From: Paraburkholderia phytofirmans OLGA172
Lineage (GTDB): Bacteria > Pseudomonadota > Gammaproteobacteria > Burkholderiales > Burkholderiaceae
Length of the DNA: 64,000 nt
Direction of reading: 5' to 3'
NCBI RefSeq assembly: GCF_001634365.1
Contig: NZ_CP014578.1
Span: 434,001 to 498,000, forward strand
Part shown: positions 27,009-35,447 of the stretch, piece by piece
Layout: each line of letters starts with the position of its first letter
Numbering within the stretch: position 1 is the stretch's first letter
Translations under genes and position numbers: made by a program
Notes under the pieces: generated by a model
The model's input: the letters and a program-made list of their open reading frames with translations, nothing else
Told to the model about the DNA's origin: nothing
Databases searched by the model: none

Positions 27009-28208
27009 ATGACAAAGCAATTGCAAGACGCATATATCGTCGCGGCGAGCCGCACGCCGATCGGCAAGGCGCCGCGCGGGATGTTCAAGAACACGCGCCC
27101 GGACGAACTGCTGGTGCACGCGATCAGGTCGGCCGTGGCGCAAGTGCCCGGCCTCGATACGAAAGTGATCGAAGACGCCATCATCGGCTGTGCGATTCCG
27201 GAGGCGGAGCAAGGCCTGAACGTCGCGCGGATGGGCGCGCTGCTGGCGGGCCTGCCGAACACGGTGGGCGGCGTCACGGTGAACCGCTTCTGCGCTTCGG
27301 GCCTGACCGCGCTGGCCATGGCGGCTGACCGTATCCGTGTCGGCGAGTCCGACGCGATGATCGCGGGCGGCTGTGAATCGATGAGCATGGTGCCGATGAT
27401 GGGCAACAAGCCGTCGATGTCGCCGCATATCTTCGATCGCAACGAAGACATCGGAATCGCCTACGGCATGGGCCTGACCGCGGAGAAGGTCGCCGAGCGC
27501 TGGAAGATCAGCCGCGAAGCGCAAGACGCGTTCTCGGTCGAATCGCACCGCCGTGCCATCGCCGCGCAGCAAGCCGGCGAGTTCAACGACGAAATCGCCG
27601 CGTATACGATCACCGAACGTTTCCCCGATCTCGCCACCGGCGAAGTGAAGCTGAAGACGCGTGAAGTCGCGCTCGACGAAGGCCCGCGTGCGGAAACGTC
27701 GATGGAAGGTCTGGCGAAACTGCGCGCGGTGTTCGCGAACAAGGGTTCGGTGACGGCGGGCAACAGTTCGCAGACCTCGGATGGCGCGGGCGCGTTGATC
27801 GTCGTGTCGGAAAAGATGCTGAAGGAATTCAACCTGACGCCGCTCGCCCGTTTCGTCAGCTTTGCCGTGCGCGGCGTGCCGCCGGAAATCATGGGCATCG
27901 GTCCGAAGGAAGCGATTCCGGCCGCGCTGAAGGCCGCCGGCCTGAAGATCGAAGATATGGACTGGGTCGAACTGAATGAAGCGTTCGCCGCGCAATCGCT
28001 GGCGGTGATTCAGGACCTTGGTCTCGATCCGGCGAAGATCAACCCGCTCGGTGGCGCGATCGCACTCGGCCATCCGCTGGGTGCGACGGGCGCGATCCGT
28101 GCGTCGACGGTCGTGCACGGCCTGCGCCGCCGCAACTTCAAGTACGGCATGGTGACGATGTGCGTCGGCACCGGCATGGGCGCGGCGGGTATCATCGAAC
28201 GTCTGTAA
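27009..28208 (+). CDS. Acetyl-CoA C-acyltransferase (3-ketoacyl-CoA thiolase)
   Basis: The 399-residue thiolase cleaves 3-ketoacyl-CoA to acetyl-CoA and a shorter acyl-CoA. The nucleophile is C95 in NRFCASG, H355 is in ALGHPLGATGA, and the second cysteine C385 is in MCVGTGMGAAG. AGGAGC at 26998-27003 precedes the ATG. It is the last of three enzyme genes of the cycle, and a terminator lies about 60 bases downstream. It matches FadA/FadI-type enzymes that partner the fused dehydrogenase/hydratase. Confidence 0.95.
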   Translation: MTKQLQDAYIVAASRTPIGKAPRGMFKNTRPDELLVHAIRSAVAQVPGLDTKVIEDAIIGCAIPEAEQGLNVARMGALLAGLPNTVGGVTVNRFCASGLTALAMAADRIRVGESDAMIAGGCESMSMVPMMGNKPSMSPHIFDRNEDIGIAYGMGLTAEKVAERWKISREAQDAFSVESHRRAIAAQQAGEFNDEIAAYTITERFPDLATGEVKLKTREVALDEGPRAETSMEGLAKLRAVFANKGSVTAGNSSQTSDGAGALIVVSEKMLKEFNLTPLARFVSFAVRGVPPEIMGIGPKEAIPAALKAAGLKIEDMDWVELNEAFAAQSLAVIQDLGLDPAKINPLGGAIALGHPLGATGAIRASTVVHGLRRRNFKYGMVTMCVGTGMGAAGIIERL

Positions 28209-28265
28209 TCGTGTTTACCCTGGTCCCCGTAGTGATCCCTGCAGTGACCACCTAGGGACCGCGGA

Positions 28266-28303
28266 AACGGTTCGCAGGCCGCCTGGCTTGCGAGCCGTTT
28301 TTT
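28266..28303 (+). terminator. Rho-independent terminator after the thiolase gene
   Basis: AACGGTTCGCA (28266-28276) pairs with TGCGAGCCGTT (28289-28299), with one G-T pair and a 12-base loop, and is followed by T to 28303. It separates the thiolase from the enoyl-CoA hydratase gene. Confidence 0.85.
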
Positions 28304-28335
28304 CCATTCAGCAGCATCCAGAGGAGTACGAGGAG

Positions 28336-29106
28336 ATGACAGTGGATATTCTGGTCGAGCGCGCCGACGGCGTGCTGACGATTGCCTTCAACCGGCCCGA
28401 TAGGAAAAACGCGATCACGGCCGCGATGTATCAGACGATGGCCGATGCACTGGTCCAAGCGCACGGCGATGCATCGATTCGGGCGATTCTGATTCGCGGC
28501 AGCGCCGGCATCTTCAGCGCCGGCAACGATCTCGATGACTTCATGAAGACGCCGCCAAGCGGCGAAAACGCGCCGGTATTCCAGTTTCTGCGTGCCATCT
28601 GTTCGGCGGAAAAGCCGGTGGTAGCGTCCGTGGCGGGGCCGGCAATCGGCATCGGCACGACGCTCCTGCTGCACTGCGATCTGGTCTATGCCGCGACTAC
28701 GGCGAGCTTTTCGCTGCCGTTCACGCAGCTTGGGCTGTGTCCGGAAGCGGCGTCGAGTTTGCTGTTGCAGCGTGTGGCTGGTTATCAGGCAGCAGCGGAA
28801 AAGCTGCTGCTCGGCGAAGCATTCGACGTCGCCGAAGCGCAGCGCATGGGCTTCGTGAATCGCGTGCTGCCCGCAGCTGAAGTCGATGCATTCGCAGCCG
28901 CGCAAGCGGCGAAGCTGGCGGCGCTGCCGGCGTCGTCGCTGCGGGTGACGAAGAGTCTGATGAAGCGCGCGAGCCATCAGGAACTGCAAACGCAGATGGC
29001 CGAGGAAGCGGTGCACTTCAGCAAGATGCTGCTCGCGCCGGAAGCGCGCGAGGCGTTCAAGGCATTTTTCGAGAAACGCAAGCCGGACTTCCGGCAGTTC
29101 GATTGA
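28336..29106 (+). CDS. Enoyl-CoA hydratase/isomerase family protein
   Basis: The 256-residue crotonase-fold protein starts at an ATG with AGGAG at 28331-28335, very close to the start, and GAGGAG further upstream at 28320-28325. Oxyanion-hole segments are FSAGNDLDDF near residues 61-70 and VAGPAIGIGTTLLLHCDLV near 99-117. The acidic pair of true hydratases is not clear: the first glutamate position is occupied by threonine in IGIGTTL, and LGLCPEAASS carries a Glu. Isomerase-like activity is therefore as likely as hydratase activity. It stands after the thiolase terminator, so it is probably transcribed separately. Confidence 0.82.
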   Translation: MTVDILVERADGVLTIAFNRPDRKNAITAAMYQTMADALVQAHGDASIRAILIRGSAGIFSAGNDLDDFMKTPPSGENAPVFQFLRAICSAEKPVVASVAGPAIGIGTTLLLHCDLVYAATTASFSLPFTQLGLCPEAASSLLLQRVAGYQAAAEKLLLGEAFDVAEAQRMGFVNRVLPAAEVDAFAAAQAAKLAALPASSLRVTKSLMKRASHQELQTQMAEEAVHFSKMLLAPEAREAFKAFFEKRKPDFRQFD

Positions 29107-29119
29107 ACCGGCTGGGTTC

Positions 29120-29146
29120 AGGCGCCTGAAAATAACTCAGGCGCCT
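29120..29146. terminator. Hairpin between converging genes
   Basis: AGGCGCCTGA (29120-29129) and TCAGGCGCCT (29137-29146) form a perfect 10-base stem with a 7-base loop. The left arm also lies in a perfect palindrome, TTCAGGCGCCTGAA (29117-29130). There is no T run, but the place between the converging hydratase and fdhD genes fits a two-way terminator. Confidence 0.5.
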
Positions 29147-29153
29147 CGTGCGC

Positions 29154-29993
29154 TCAGGGTTGCGCCGGCTGCGAGGTGTCGTAGTCGACGTAGCTGGTTT
29201 CCCGGCAGAAGCTGACAAGCCGTACGCCCGCTTTGCGGGCAATCGCAATTGCCAGCGACGACGGCGCCGAAATCGTCGCGACCATCGGCACGTCGACACG
29301 CGCCGCCTTGCGCACCAGCTCGTAGCTGGCGCGGCTCGACAGAAACACAAAACCTTCCTTGGTATCCACGCGATCGAGCACCAGCTGGCCGATCAGCTTG
29401 TCGAGCGCGTTGTGACGGCCGACATCTTCGAACGCGTAGCGAATCGCGCCTGCCGCATCGCACCAGGCAGCGGCGTGCAGGCCGCCGGTCAGGCGCGTCA
29501 GTGCCTGGTGTTCCGGCAACTCGCGTGCGGCACGAGCGATCGCATCCGGCGTGAGCCGTTGCAGGAAGCCGGTGTCCGGCACGCGTTCCGGTTTCAGATC
29601 CAGCAGATCGATGCTTTCGATCCCGCATACGCCGCAGCCGGTGCGCCCGGCGAGCGCGCGGCGCTTTTCCTTCAGCGCGACGAACGCCTGCTGCACTACC
29701 GTCAATTGCACTTCGGCATGCGGCAATTCGTTATCGTCGTGCAACTCGACTTCGATATCCTGAATGTCGCTGCCGCGTTCCACGATCCCTTCCGAAATCG
29801 CAAAACCGACCGCGAACGCTTCCAGATCGCGCGGCGTGCACATCATCACCGCGTGCGAGATGCCGTTGAAGACGAGCGCCACCGGCCACTCCTGACCGAC
29901 GTGATCGGTGACGGTTTCGACCGCTGCGCCGCGGTGCCGGTGCGCCTGGCGTTCCACGGCGCCCGGCTGCCCGGCTGTTTCCAGTTCGTTCAA
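29154..29993 (-). CDS. fdhD: Formate dehydrogenase accessory sulfurtransferase FdhD
   Basis: FdhD passes sulfur from a cysteine desulfurase to the molybdenum cofactor of formate dehydrogenase. The 279-residue product has the essential C120-x2-C123 loop in GRTGCGVCGIES. It also has AFEDVGRHNALDKLIG near residues 187-202 and SSRASYELVRKAA near 218-230. GAAAGGAG lies upstream of the ATG. No formate dehydrogenase gene is in the window. A nitrate-reductase-associated protein gene lies divergently next to it, hinting at a shared molybdoenzyme context. Confidence 0.95.
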   Translation of the reverse strand: MNELETAGQPGAVERQAHRHRGAAVETVTDHVGQEWPVALVFNGISHAVMMCTPRDLEAFAVGFAISEGIVERGSDIQDIEVELHDDNELPHAEVQLTVVQQAFVALKEKRRALAGRTGCGVCGIESIDLLDLKPERVPDTGFLQRLTPDAIARAARELPEHQALTRLTGGLHAAAWCDAAGAIRYAFEDVGRHNALDKLIGQLVLDRVDTKEGFVFLSSRASYELVRKAARVDVPMVATISAPSSLAIAIARKAGVRLVSFCRETSYVDYDTSQPAQP

Positions 29994-30151
29994 GCTGCTT
30001 CACTCCTTTCATGCTGCGCGCGTTTGAGCGGCTTGCAGCCTTGCCCGGCGGCGCGAAGCGGTGCCAGACCTCACTGCGATCGCGCGAATAAGGTTCTAAA
30101 ATACCTCAAGCTGGGCTTGAGCGTTGCCCGTCACCAAAGAGGAATACTGTC

Positions 30152-30628
30152 ATGGGACTCAACGAAGCACCGCTTCTGTTCAACTTCGAAGTCGCATCTT
30201 CGGAGAATTTCACCTACATCCCGATGTCGGTGCGCTTCAATCTCGATCGCTTCGGGCTGCGCATCACGCTCGTGCAATGGCAGTTGCTGCCGCTCGAAGA
30301 CCGCAAGCTGCTGGCCCGGTTTCCGGTGGAGGAAGACGCGGCAATCGAGCCGAATTTCGACCACGCGCTGTTCGAGATGCTGCGCACGCACGCGAATGTC
30401 GAACCGGAGTGGTTCACGCCTGAAGAAGCGCCCGCCTGGCGGCGCACCGATGCCGTGCCTGAGGGTGTCGCGCACCAGGCGGGACTCGCCGGTCTGCCCA
30501 CGCCGGGCGTCGCTCAGTGGGCCGAACTCGAGCCGTTCAAGCGCTATGTACTCGCCAAATTGTCGCGCAAGCTGGAAAGCAACCACGACTTCGTTCCCGC
30601 GATGAAGGAATTTGGTGCGGCCGGCTAG
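30152..30628 (+). CDS. Nitrate reductase associated protein family
   Basis: The 158-residue protein resembles a small conserved family named for its frequent place near nitrate reductase and molybdopterin genes in cyanobacteria. Family-like features are LFNFEVASSENFTYIPMSVR near the start, LDRFGLRITLVQWQLLPLEDR near residues 31-51 and a C-terminal PFKRYVLAKLSRKLE. There is no signal peptide or membrane segment and the biochemical role is unknown. It is divergent from fdhD, and AGAGGAA at 30138-30144 precedes the ATG. Its last codons and stop fall in the first unit of a 14-bp tandem repeat. Confidence 0.75.
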   Translation: MGLNEAPLLFNFEVASSENFTYIPMSVRFNLDRFGLRITLVQWQLLPLEDRKLLARFPVEEDAAIEPNFDHALFEMLRTHANVEPEWFTPEEAPAWRRTDAVPEGVAHQAGLAGLPTPGVAQWAELEPFKRYVLAKLSRKLESNHDFVPAMKEFGAAG

Positions 30629-30696
30629 GTGCGGCCGGCTAGGCGCCCCCAGCTAGGTGCCCCAGCTAGGCGGCCCCAGCTACGCGCCCCCCGCCA
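30614..30696 (+). repeat. Degenerate 14-bp tandem repeat over a gene end
   Basis: GGTGCGGCCGGCTA occurs twice exactly (30614-30627, 30628-30641). Degenerate copies follow: GGCGCCCCCAGCTA, GGTGCCCCAGCTA (13 bases), GGCGGCCCCAGCTA and a partial copy. The first unit encodes the end of the nitrate-reductase-associated protein. Confidence 0.85.
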
Positions 30697-30851
30697 AATC
30701 CGCGAATTTTTTTCACTCCAACCCCTCAATCTGTTCCGAACCCTGCCGTTATCCATGAGTTGGCGCGTAAAAAGACTCGACTCGATGCGACCCGACGCAC
30801 CGAAAGCGACCCTCGTGCTCCCGCCCTCAGAACGATTGACGTTCGGAACCC

Positions 30852-33800
30852 ATGACTCCTTTTTTATCGAAGCGGCTGCTGATCAATCTGGCGGTCGTCG
30901 TCGCGGCGGTTGGCGCGAACGCGTTCGCCGTCTATACGCAGATTTGCGGCCAGCGCGACGCCGACGCGCGCATGCTGCGTTCGACAAGCGTGCGTCAGAA
31001 TCTCGACGCCTACCATACGGCGCTCGACGGCGGCCTGGCCGCGCTCGGCCGTTTCGAAGCTTCGGGTGAGGCCGCGCCTGTCAACGAGGCCACCGCCATG
31101 GCGACCTCGCTGGCCGCCCTGGAGCGCGAGTTGCGCCGAGAGCTCGCCGGCGAACCGGCGCTGCTCGACACGCTCGCCAAACTGAGCACGGACAGTCACG
31201 CGCTGCAACACGACATTGACGATGCGCTGTTGAAGAGCGCCAGCGCCACGCCGAACGAGTCGCGCGCGTGGGCGGCGTCGACCTATACGCATCTCGGGCT
31301 GGGTCTCGGCCGTGTGGAAGCCGGTCTGGCGGTGTTGCGCAAGCAGGAGAACGAGGCGTTGCGGGCGTCGCTCGCGATTTCCGCGAACGAAACCCAGCGC
31401 GCCATGTTCCTGCTGATCGTCACGATGCTGACCGGCAGTGCGCTCCTGATCTTCACGTTCGGAGCCCGCGAAAGCCGCGCGCGCGAGAAACTGCGTGCCG
31501 TCCGCGCGCTCGGCCGCAACGACGAGCGATTCCGTGGCCTGTTCGACGAGCATCCCGTGCCGATGTACATCTTCGAGCGCGAGACGATGCGCTTTCTCGC
31601 CGTCAACGCGGCCGCGATCCAGCAATACGGCTACTCGGAAAGCGAATTTCTCGGCATGACGATTCGCGCGCTCCGGCCGAATGGCGAAATCTCGCGCCTC
31701 GAATTGCACCTGCAGCGCAGCGACGTCCTGCAACAGGGCCGCACGATGGCGGGTGTCTGGCATCACCGGCGCAAAGACGGTTCAATGATCAGCGCCGACA
31801 TTTCGTATCACGCGCTCAACTTTATGGGCCGCGCCGCCTTCTTCGTGCTGGCCGACGACGTCACCGAACAGATCAACGCCGAAGCCGAAGCGCAGCGTTC
31901 GAATCAAATGCTCGAGACGGTGATCGACAACATTCCGCAGCGGATTTTCTGGAAGGATCAGGAGTCGCGCTATCTCGGCTGCAACATGGCATTCGCGCGC
32001 GATGCGGGGCTTTCTTACCCTGAGCAGGTGGTCGGCAAGAGCGATAGCGATATGCCATGGCGCGCCTTTGCTGCCCTGCTGAACGAGCACGATAAAGAGG
32101 TGGTGACCACCGGCGTGCCGAAAATGAATGTCGAGGTCGACCTGGTGATCGACGGCGTGCATCGCACCACGGTCACGAGCAAGCTGCCGTTCACCGACGG
32201 CGACGGCCGCGTGCTCGGCGTGCTCGGCTCTTACACGGACATCACCGAGCGCAAGCGCGCCGATCTGGCCTTGCGTCTGCAAAGCCGCGCGCTCGATGCC
32301 AGCGTCAACGCAATTCTGATTACCGCGCCGTCGCCGGCGGGCAATCTGGTCGAATATGTGAACCCCGCGTTCATGCGTATCACCGGTTACGATCCCGCCG
32401 AAGTGATCGGTCACGATTGCCGCGTGCTGCAGCGAGACGACCGCGACCAGGAAGGCGTCACCCTGATTCGCCAGGCGCTTGCCGCGAACCGCGAAGTAAG
32501 CGCCGTGGTGCGCAACTATCGCAAGGACGGCGCGCTGTTCTGGAATCAGCTGTTCATTGCGCCAGTGCCGAACGCGGAGGGCATGATTACGCATCACATC
32601 GGCGTGATCAACGATGTGACCGATCTGATGCGCTATCAGGAACAGCTCGAATACCAGGCCAACTATGACAGTCTCACGCGGCTGCCGAATCGCAACTTGC
32701 TGCGCGATCGCCTGCAGCATGCGTTGATCGTGGCGCAGCGGCATCACAAGGGCATCGCGGTCGTGTTCATCGATCTGGACGGCTTCAAGAACGTCAACGA
32801 CAGCCTCGGCCATAGTGTCGGCGACCGCTTGCTGAGCGTGGTGGCGGAACGGCTCGCCCGTTGCACGCGCACCAGCGATACGGTCGCGCGGCACGGCGGC
32901 GACGAGTTCGTGATCGTGATGACCGATACCGTCGACGAGCAGTCGCTGATCGCGTGGATGGAGCGTGTGCGCGCGTCGATTTCCGAGCCGGTGTGGCTCG
33001 ACGGCACTGAGCTGTATGTCGGCTGCAGCATGGGCGCGAGCCTCTTCCCGCAGGACGGCGAAGACGCGGAAACGCTGATGAAAAAGGCCGACCTCGCGAT
33101 GTATCGCGCGAAGGACATGGGCCGCAATACGTTTCAGTTCTACCAGCCGGAGATGAATGCGAGCGCGGGCGCGCGTCTGAATCTCGAACGGCGTTTGCGC
33201 CGCGCCTTGCGCGACAACGAATTCCTGCTGCACTACCAGCCGCAGGTGGATATCGTGAGCGGGCAGATCGTCGGCACCGAGGCGCTGGTGCGCTGGCGCG
33301 ATCCGGAAGTGGGTTTGGTGCTGCCGTCGACGTTCATTCCCGTCGCCGAGGAGAGCGGCTTGATCGGGCCGTTGTCGGAATGGGTGTTGCGCGAGGCGTG
33401 CCGCCAGAACAAGGCGTGGCAGGACGAAGGCTTGCCGCCGGCGCGGGTCTCGGTGAATCTGTCGGCGCGCGTTTTTCAGCAGCGCGATATCGCGAAGCTC
33501 GTCATGCAGGTGCTCGCCGAGACGGGTCTCGAGCCGCAGTATCTCGAACTCGAGCTCACCGAAAGCACCATCATGCGCAATGCCGAGGAGGCGGTGTCGA
33601 TGCTCAACGAGCTGCACGCGCTCGGCATCGGCCTTGCCATCGACGACTTCGGCACCGGCTATTCGAGCCTCAGCTATCTGAAGCGCTTCCCGGTGGACCG
33701 CCTGAAGATCGACCGCTCGTTCGTGTCGGATATCGGCGTGTCGGGCGACGACGAGACGATCACCTCGGCGATCATCGCGCTCGCGCATTCGCTGAAATTG

Positions 33801-33962
33801 CAGGTGATCGCTGAAGGCGTGGAGACGTCGGCGCAACTCGACTTTCTGAGAGAGCGTGCGTGCGACGAAATGCAGGGTTTCTACTTTGCGAAGCCGATGT
33901 CGACGGATGCGATTTCGGCGTTGTTCCAGAGGGGCGTGGGGCGGGAAGCGGAGACGGTGTAG
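30852..33962 (+). CDS. Membrane c-di-GMP enzyme: 3 PAS (one LOV-like), GGDEF and EAL
   Basis: The 1036-residue protein has an N-terminal membrane helix (about residues 8-30), a periplasmic or sensor part, and a second helix near residue 190 (MFLLIVTMLTGSALLIFTF). Three PAS domains then start near residues 225, 350 and 475. The third has a LOV-like core, GHDCRVLQ with C523, and NYRKDGALFWNQL. The GGDEF motif (682-686) is intact, with an I-site RTSD five residues before it. The EAL domain (EAL at 810-812) keeps DDFGTGY, NLSARVFQ, LELTES and EGVET. Both synthesis and breakdown of c-di-GMP look possible. It is monocistronic. Confidence 0.93.
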   Translation: MTPFLSKRLLINLAVVVAAVGANAFAVYTQICGQRDADARMLRSTSVRQNLDAYHTALDGGLAALGRFEASGEAAPVNEATAMATSLAALERELRRELAGEPALLDTLAKLSTDSHALQHDIDDALLKSASATPNESRAWAASTYTHLGLGLGRVEAGLAVLRKQENEALRASLAISANETQRAMFLLIVTMLTGSALLIFTFGARESRAREKLRAVRALGRNDERFRGLFDEHPVPMYIFERETMRFLAVNAAAIQQYGYSESEFLGMTIRALRPNGEISRLELHLQRSDVLQQGRTMAGVWHHRRKDGSMISADISYHALNFMGRAAFFVLADDVTEQINAEAEAQRSNQMLETVIDNIPQRIFWKDQESRYLGCNMAFARDAGLSYPEQVVGKSDSDMPWRAFAALLNEHDKEVVTTGVPKMNVEVDLVIDGVHRTTVTSKLPFTDGDGRVLGVLGSYTDITERKRADLALRLQSRALDASVNAILITAPSPAGNLVEYVNPAFMRITGYDPAEVIGHDCRVLQRDDRDQEGVTLIRQALAANREVSAVVRNYRKDGALFWNQLFIAPVPNAEGMITHHIGVINDVTDLMRYQEQLEYQANYDSLTRLPNRNLLRDRLQHALIVAQRHHKGIAVVFIDLDGFKNVNDSLGHSVGDRLLSVVAERLARCTRTSDTVARHGGDEFVIVMTDTVDEQSLIAWMERVRASISEPVWLDGTELYVGCSMGASLFPQDGEDAETLMKKADLAMYRAKDMGRNTFQFYQPEMNASAGARLNLERRLRRALRDNEFLLHYQPQVDIVSGQIVGTEALVRWRDPEVGLVLPSTFIPVAEESGLIGPLSEWVLREACRQNKAWQDEGLPPARVSVNLSARVFQQRDIAKLVMQVLAETGLEPQYLELELTESTIMRNAEEAVSMLNELHALGIGLAIDDFGTGYSSLSYLKRFPVDRLKIDRSFVSDIGVSGDDETITSAIIALAHSLKLQVIAEGVETSAQLDFLRERACDEMQGFYFAKPMSTDAISALFQRGVGREAETV

Positions 33963-33966
33963 TTCG

Positions 33967-34001
33967 GCTCCCCGCTCCCCGCTCCCCGCTACCGGCTACC
34001 G
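33967..34001 (+). repeat. Heptamer tandem repeat
   Basis: Three copies of GCTCCCC are followed by two of GCTACCG, between the converging GGDEF-EAL and glutathione S-transferase genes. It is short and intergenic. Confidence 0.85.
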
Positions 34002-34013
34002 GCTGCGTGTCTC

Positions 34014-34628
34014 TCAGACGGCAGGCGTGTCGAGGAAAACCGGCAGTTGTTCTGCCGCCTCGGAAAATGCCTGCAAGCGTGGATGTGCCGCCTTGGTGAC
34101 GATCTCCGGCAAGAACATCTGCGTGAAATTCCACGCGACGGCTGCCGTCACGTCCACCGCGCCGAAATGGTTCGATTCGACCGGCAGCGGGGCCGACGCG
34201 AGTTCCTCTTCGAGTTCGCGGTAGGCGGCGTGCAATTGCTCGGTCACGCGATCGATCCAAGGCTCGTGCTGTTTGTCCGCCGGGCGCAGATTGCGTTCGT
34301 AGACGATCTGCACGGTCTTTTCGCAAGCGGCCAGCGCGAGGCCCGTGAGGCGCGCGGCGCGCAGGCAGTGCTCCGGCTGTGACGGGAAGATCCGTTGATC
34401 GGGCGCGGCAAGCGTGGCGACGTACTGCAGGATCACTGTTGAATCCATCACGCACTCGCCGTTGTCGAGGATCAGCGTCGGCGCTTTCACGACTGGGTTG
34501 ATCTTCGCGAACGCCTCATACGTGCTGAACACGGAAATCGACTGGTGCTCGAAGTCGAGCTTCAGCAACTTCAGGCAGATAGCGACGCGGCGCACGTAGG
34601 GCGAATCCAGCATTCCAATCAGTTTCAT
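34014..34628 (-). CDS. Glutathione S-transferase family protein
   Basis: The 204-residue protein starts MKLIGMLDSPYVRRVAICLK. That segment is the thioredoxin-like N-terminal domain, with a serine (S9) at the likely glutathione-activating position. PVVKAPTLILDNGECVMDS (near residues 46-64) is the cis-proline and Glu/Asp-Ser glutathione-binding part. An all-helical C-terminal domain follows. The substrate is unknown. An in-frame upstream extension is not family-like. GGGAATGAG, a weak site, precedes the ATG. Confidence 0.88.
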   Translation of the reverse strand: MKLIGMLDSPYVRRVAICLKLLKLDFEHQSISVFSTYEAFAKINPVVKAPTLILDNGECVMDSTVILQYVATLAAPDQRIFPSQPEHCLRAARLTGLALAACEKTVQIVYERNLRPADKQHEPWIDRVTEQLHAAYRELEEELASAPLPVESNHFGAVDVTAAVAWNFTQMFLPEIVTKAAHPRLQAFSEAAEQLPVFLDTPAV

Positions 34629-34952
34629 CTCATTCCCGTTAGAAGATCTATCATGGCGCGCCCGAATCGGCCAGCGTGCGGCTGATGGCTTGCCCAGCGG
34701 CGCTCTTGAGGTGTTGAACCGCAAGATTAACGTCTCCGCACGCTGGCGTCGATTCGTGTGTCTGGCAGGCGCTTGCGGGGTTAAACCGGTTTCCGGGCGG
34801 CTTTCAGTCGTATATATTCGGGGTTCCCATCTCAGACTTTACCGGGAACCACGAAGCATCGATTCACGTGGCGTTGCGCCCGCTTTTCGCTGCTCGCACT
34901 CTGCTATGGGCGTTTCGCCGTCGAATATTTTCTAAAACGACTGGAGAGAAAA
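34629..34952. other. 324-bp divergent intergenic region, no gene seen
   Basis: This gap lies between the divergent glutathione S-transferase and DUF4148-like genes. It must hold both promoters. An AT-rich TCGTATATATTC near 34808-34819 is the only -10-like stretch noticed. No repeat or RNA gene was recognised. Confidence 0.4.
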
Positions 34953-35291
34953 ATGACGTCTTCACCTGCAAAGAAATGGGCTGTGCTGCTCGCATCGGTT
35001 GTACTGAGCGTGGCTTCTGTTGCGCCGGCGTTCGCGCAAAGCGGCGGCAGTAGTGCTCCGGCGGCCGATGAAGCCAATGCCGGCAATGCCGCCAAGCCGT
35101 CGGCCGCATCCAAGGCAGCGGCCAAGGCGCAACGCAAGGCCGCCCGCAAGGAGGCGCGGGCGAAGAAGAATGCCGAGTTGAAGCAACTGGAAAGCAACGG
35201 GTATAACCCGTCGCGCAACGATCCGAACTATCCGACGGATCTCCAGAACGCACAGAAGAAGGCGGGGATAGGCGCAGCGGCGAGTCAGTAA
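34953..35291 (+). CDS. Small exported Ala/Lys-rich protein, DUF4148-like
   Basis: The 112-residue product has a clear signal peptide (KKWAVLLASVVLSVASVAPAFAQ, cleavage expected after AFA near residue 27). The mature part is basic and rich in Ala and Lys, with a helical KAQRKAARKEARAKKNAELK stretch. Its end, QLESNGYNPSRNDPNYPTDLQNAQKK, resembles the short DUF4148 motif of Burkholderiaceae periplasmic proteins. The function is unknown. A good GGAGAG site at 34939-34944 precedes the ATG. A strong terminator follows about 100 bases after the stop. Confidence 0.8.
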   Translation: MTSSPAKKWAVLLASVVLSVASVAPAFAQSGGSSAPAADEANAGNAAKPSAASKAAAKAQRKAARKEARAKKNAELKQLESNGYNPSRNDPNYPTDLQNAQKKAGIGAAASQ

Positions 35292-35395
35292 AGGGCTGCG
35301 GGCTGGACGGAGGCTGTCGGCCCGGTCATGCTTGCGTTGGCGATCCGGGCAAAAACCCTGAAAATGCCACCTGGAAAGCACAGCGTATGAAGCTC

Positions 35396-35425
35396 AACGA
35401 GGCGCTCAGGCGCCTCGTTTTCGTT
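35396..35425. terminator. Rho-independent terminator between converging genes
   Basis: A perfect 10-base stem, AACGAGGCGC (35396-35405) with GCGCCTCGTT (35410-35419), has loop TCAG and is followed by TTCGTT. It serves the DUF4148-like gene and may also serve the converging thioesterase gene. Confidence 0.88.
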
Positions 35426-35447
35426 CAATGTCCTCGACAGGGTTCGC

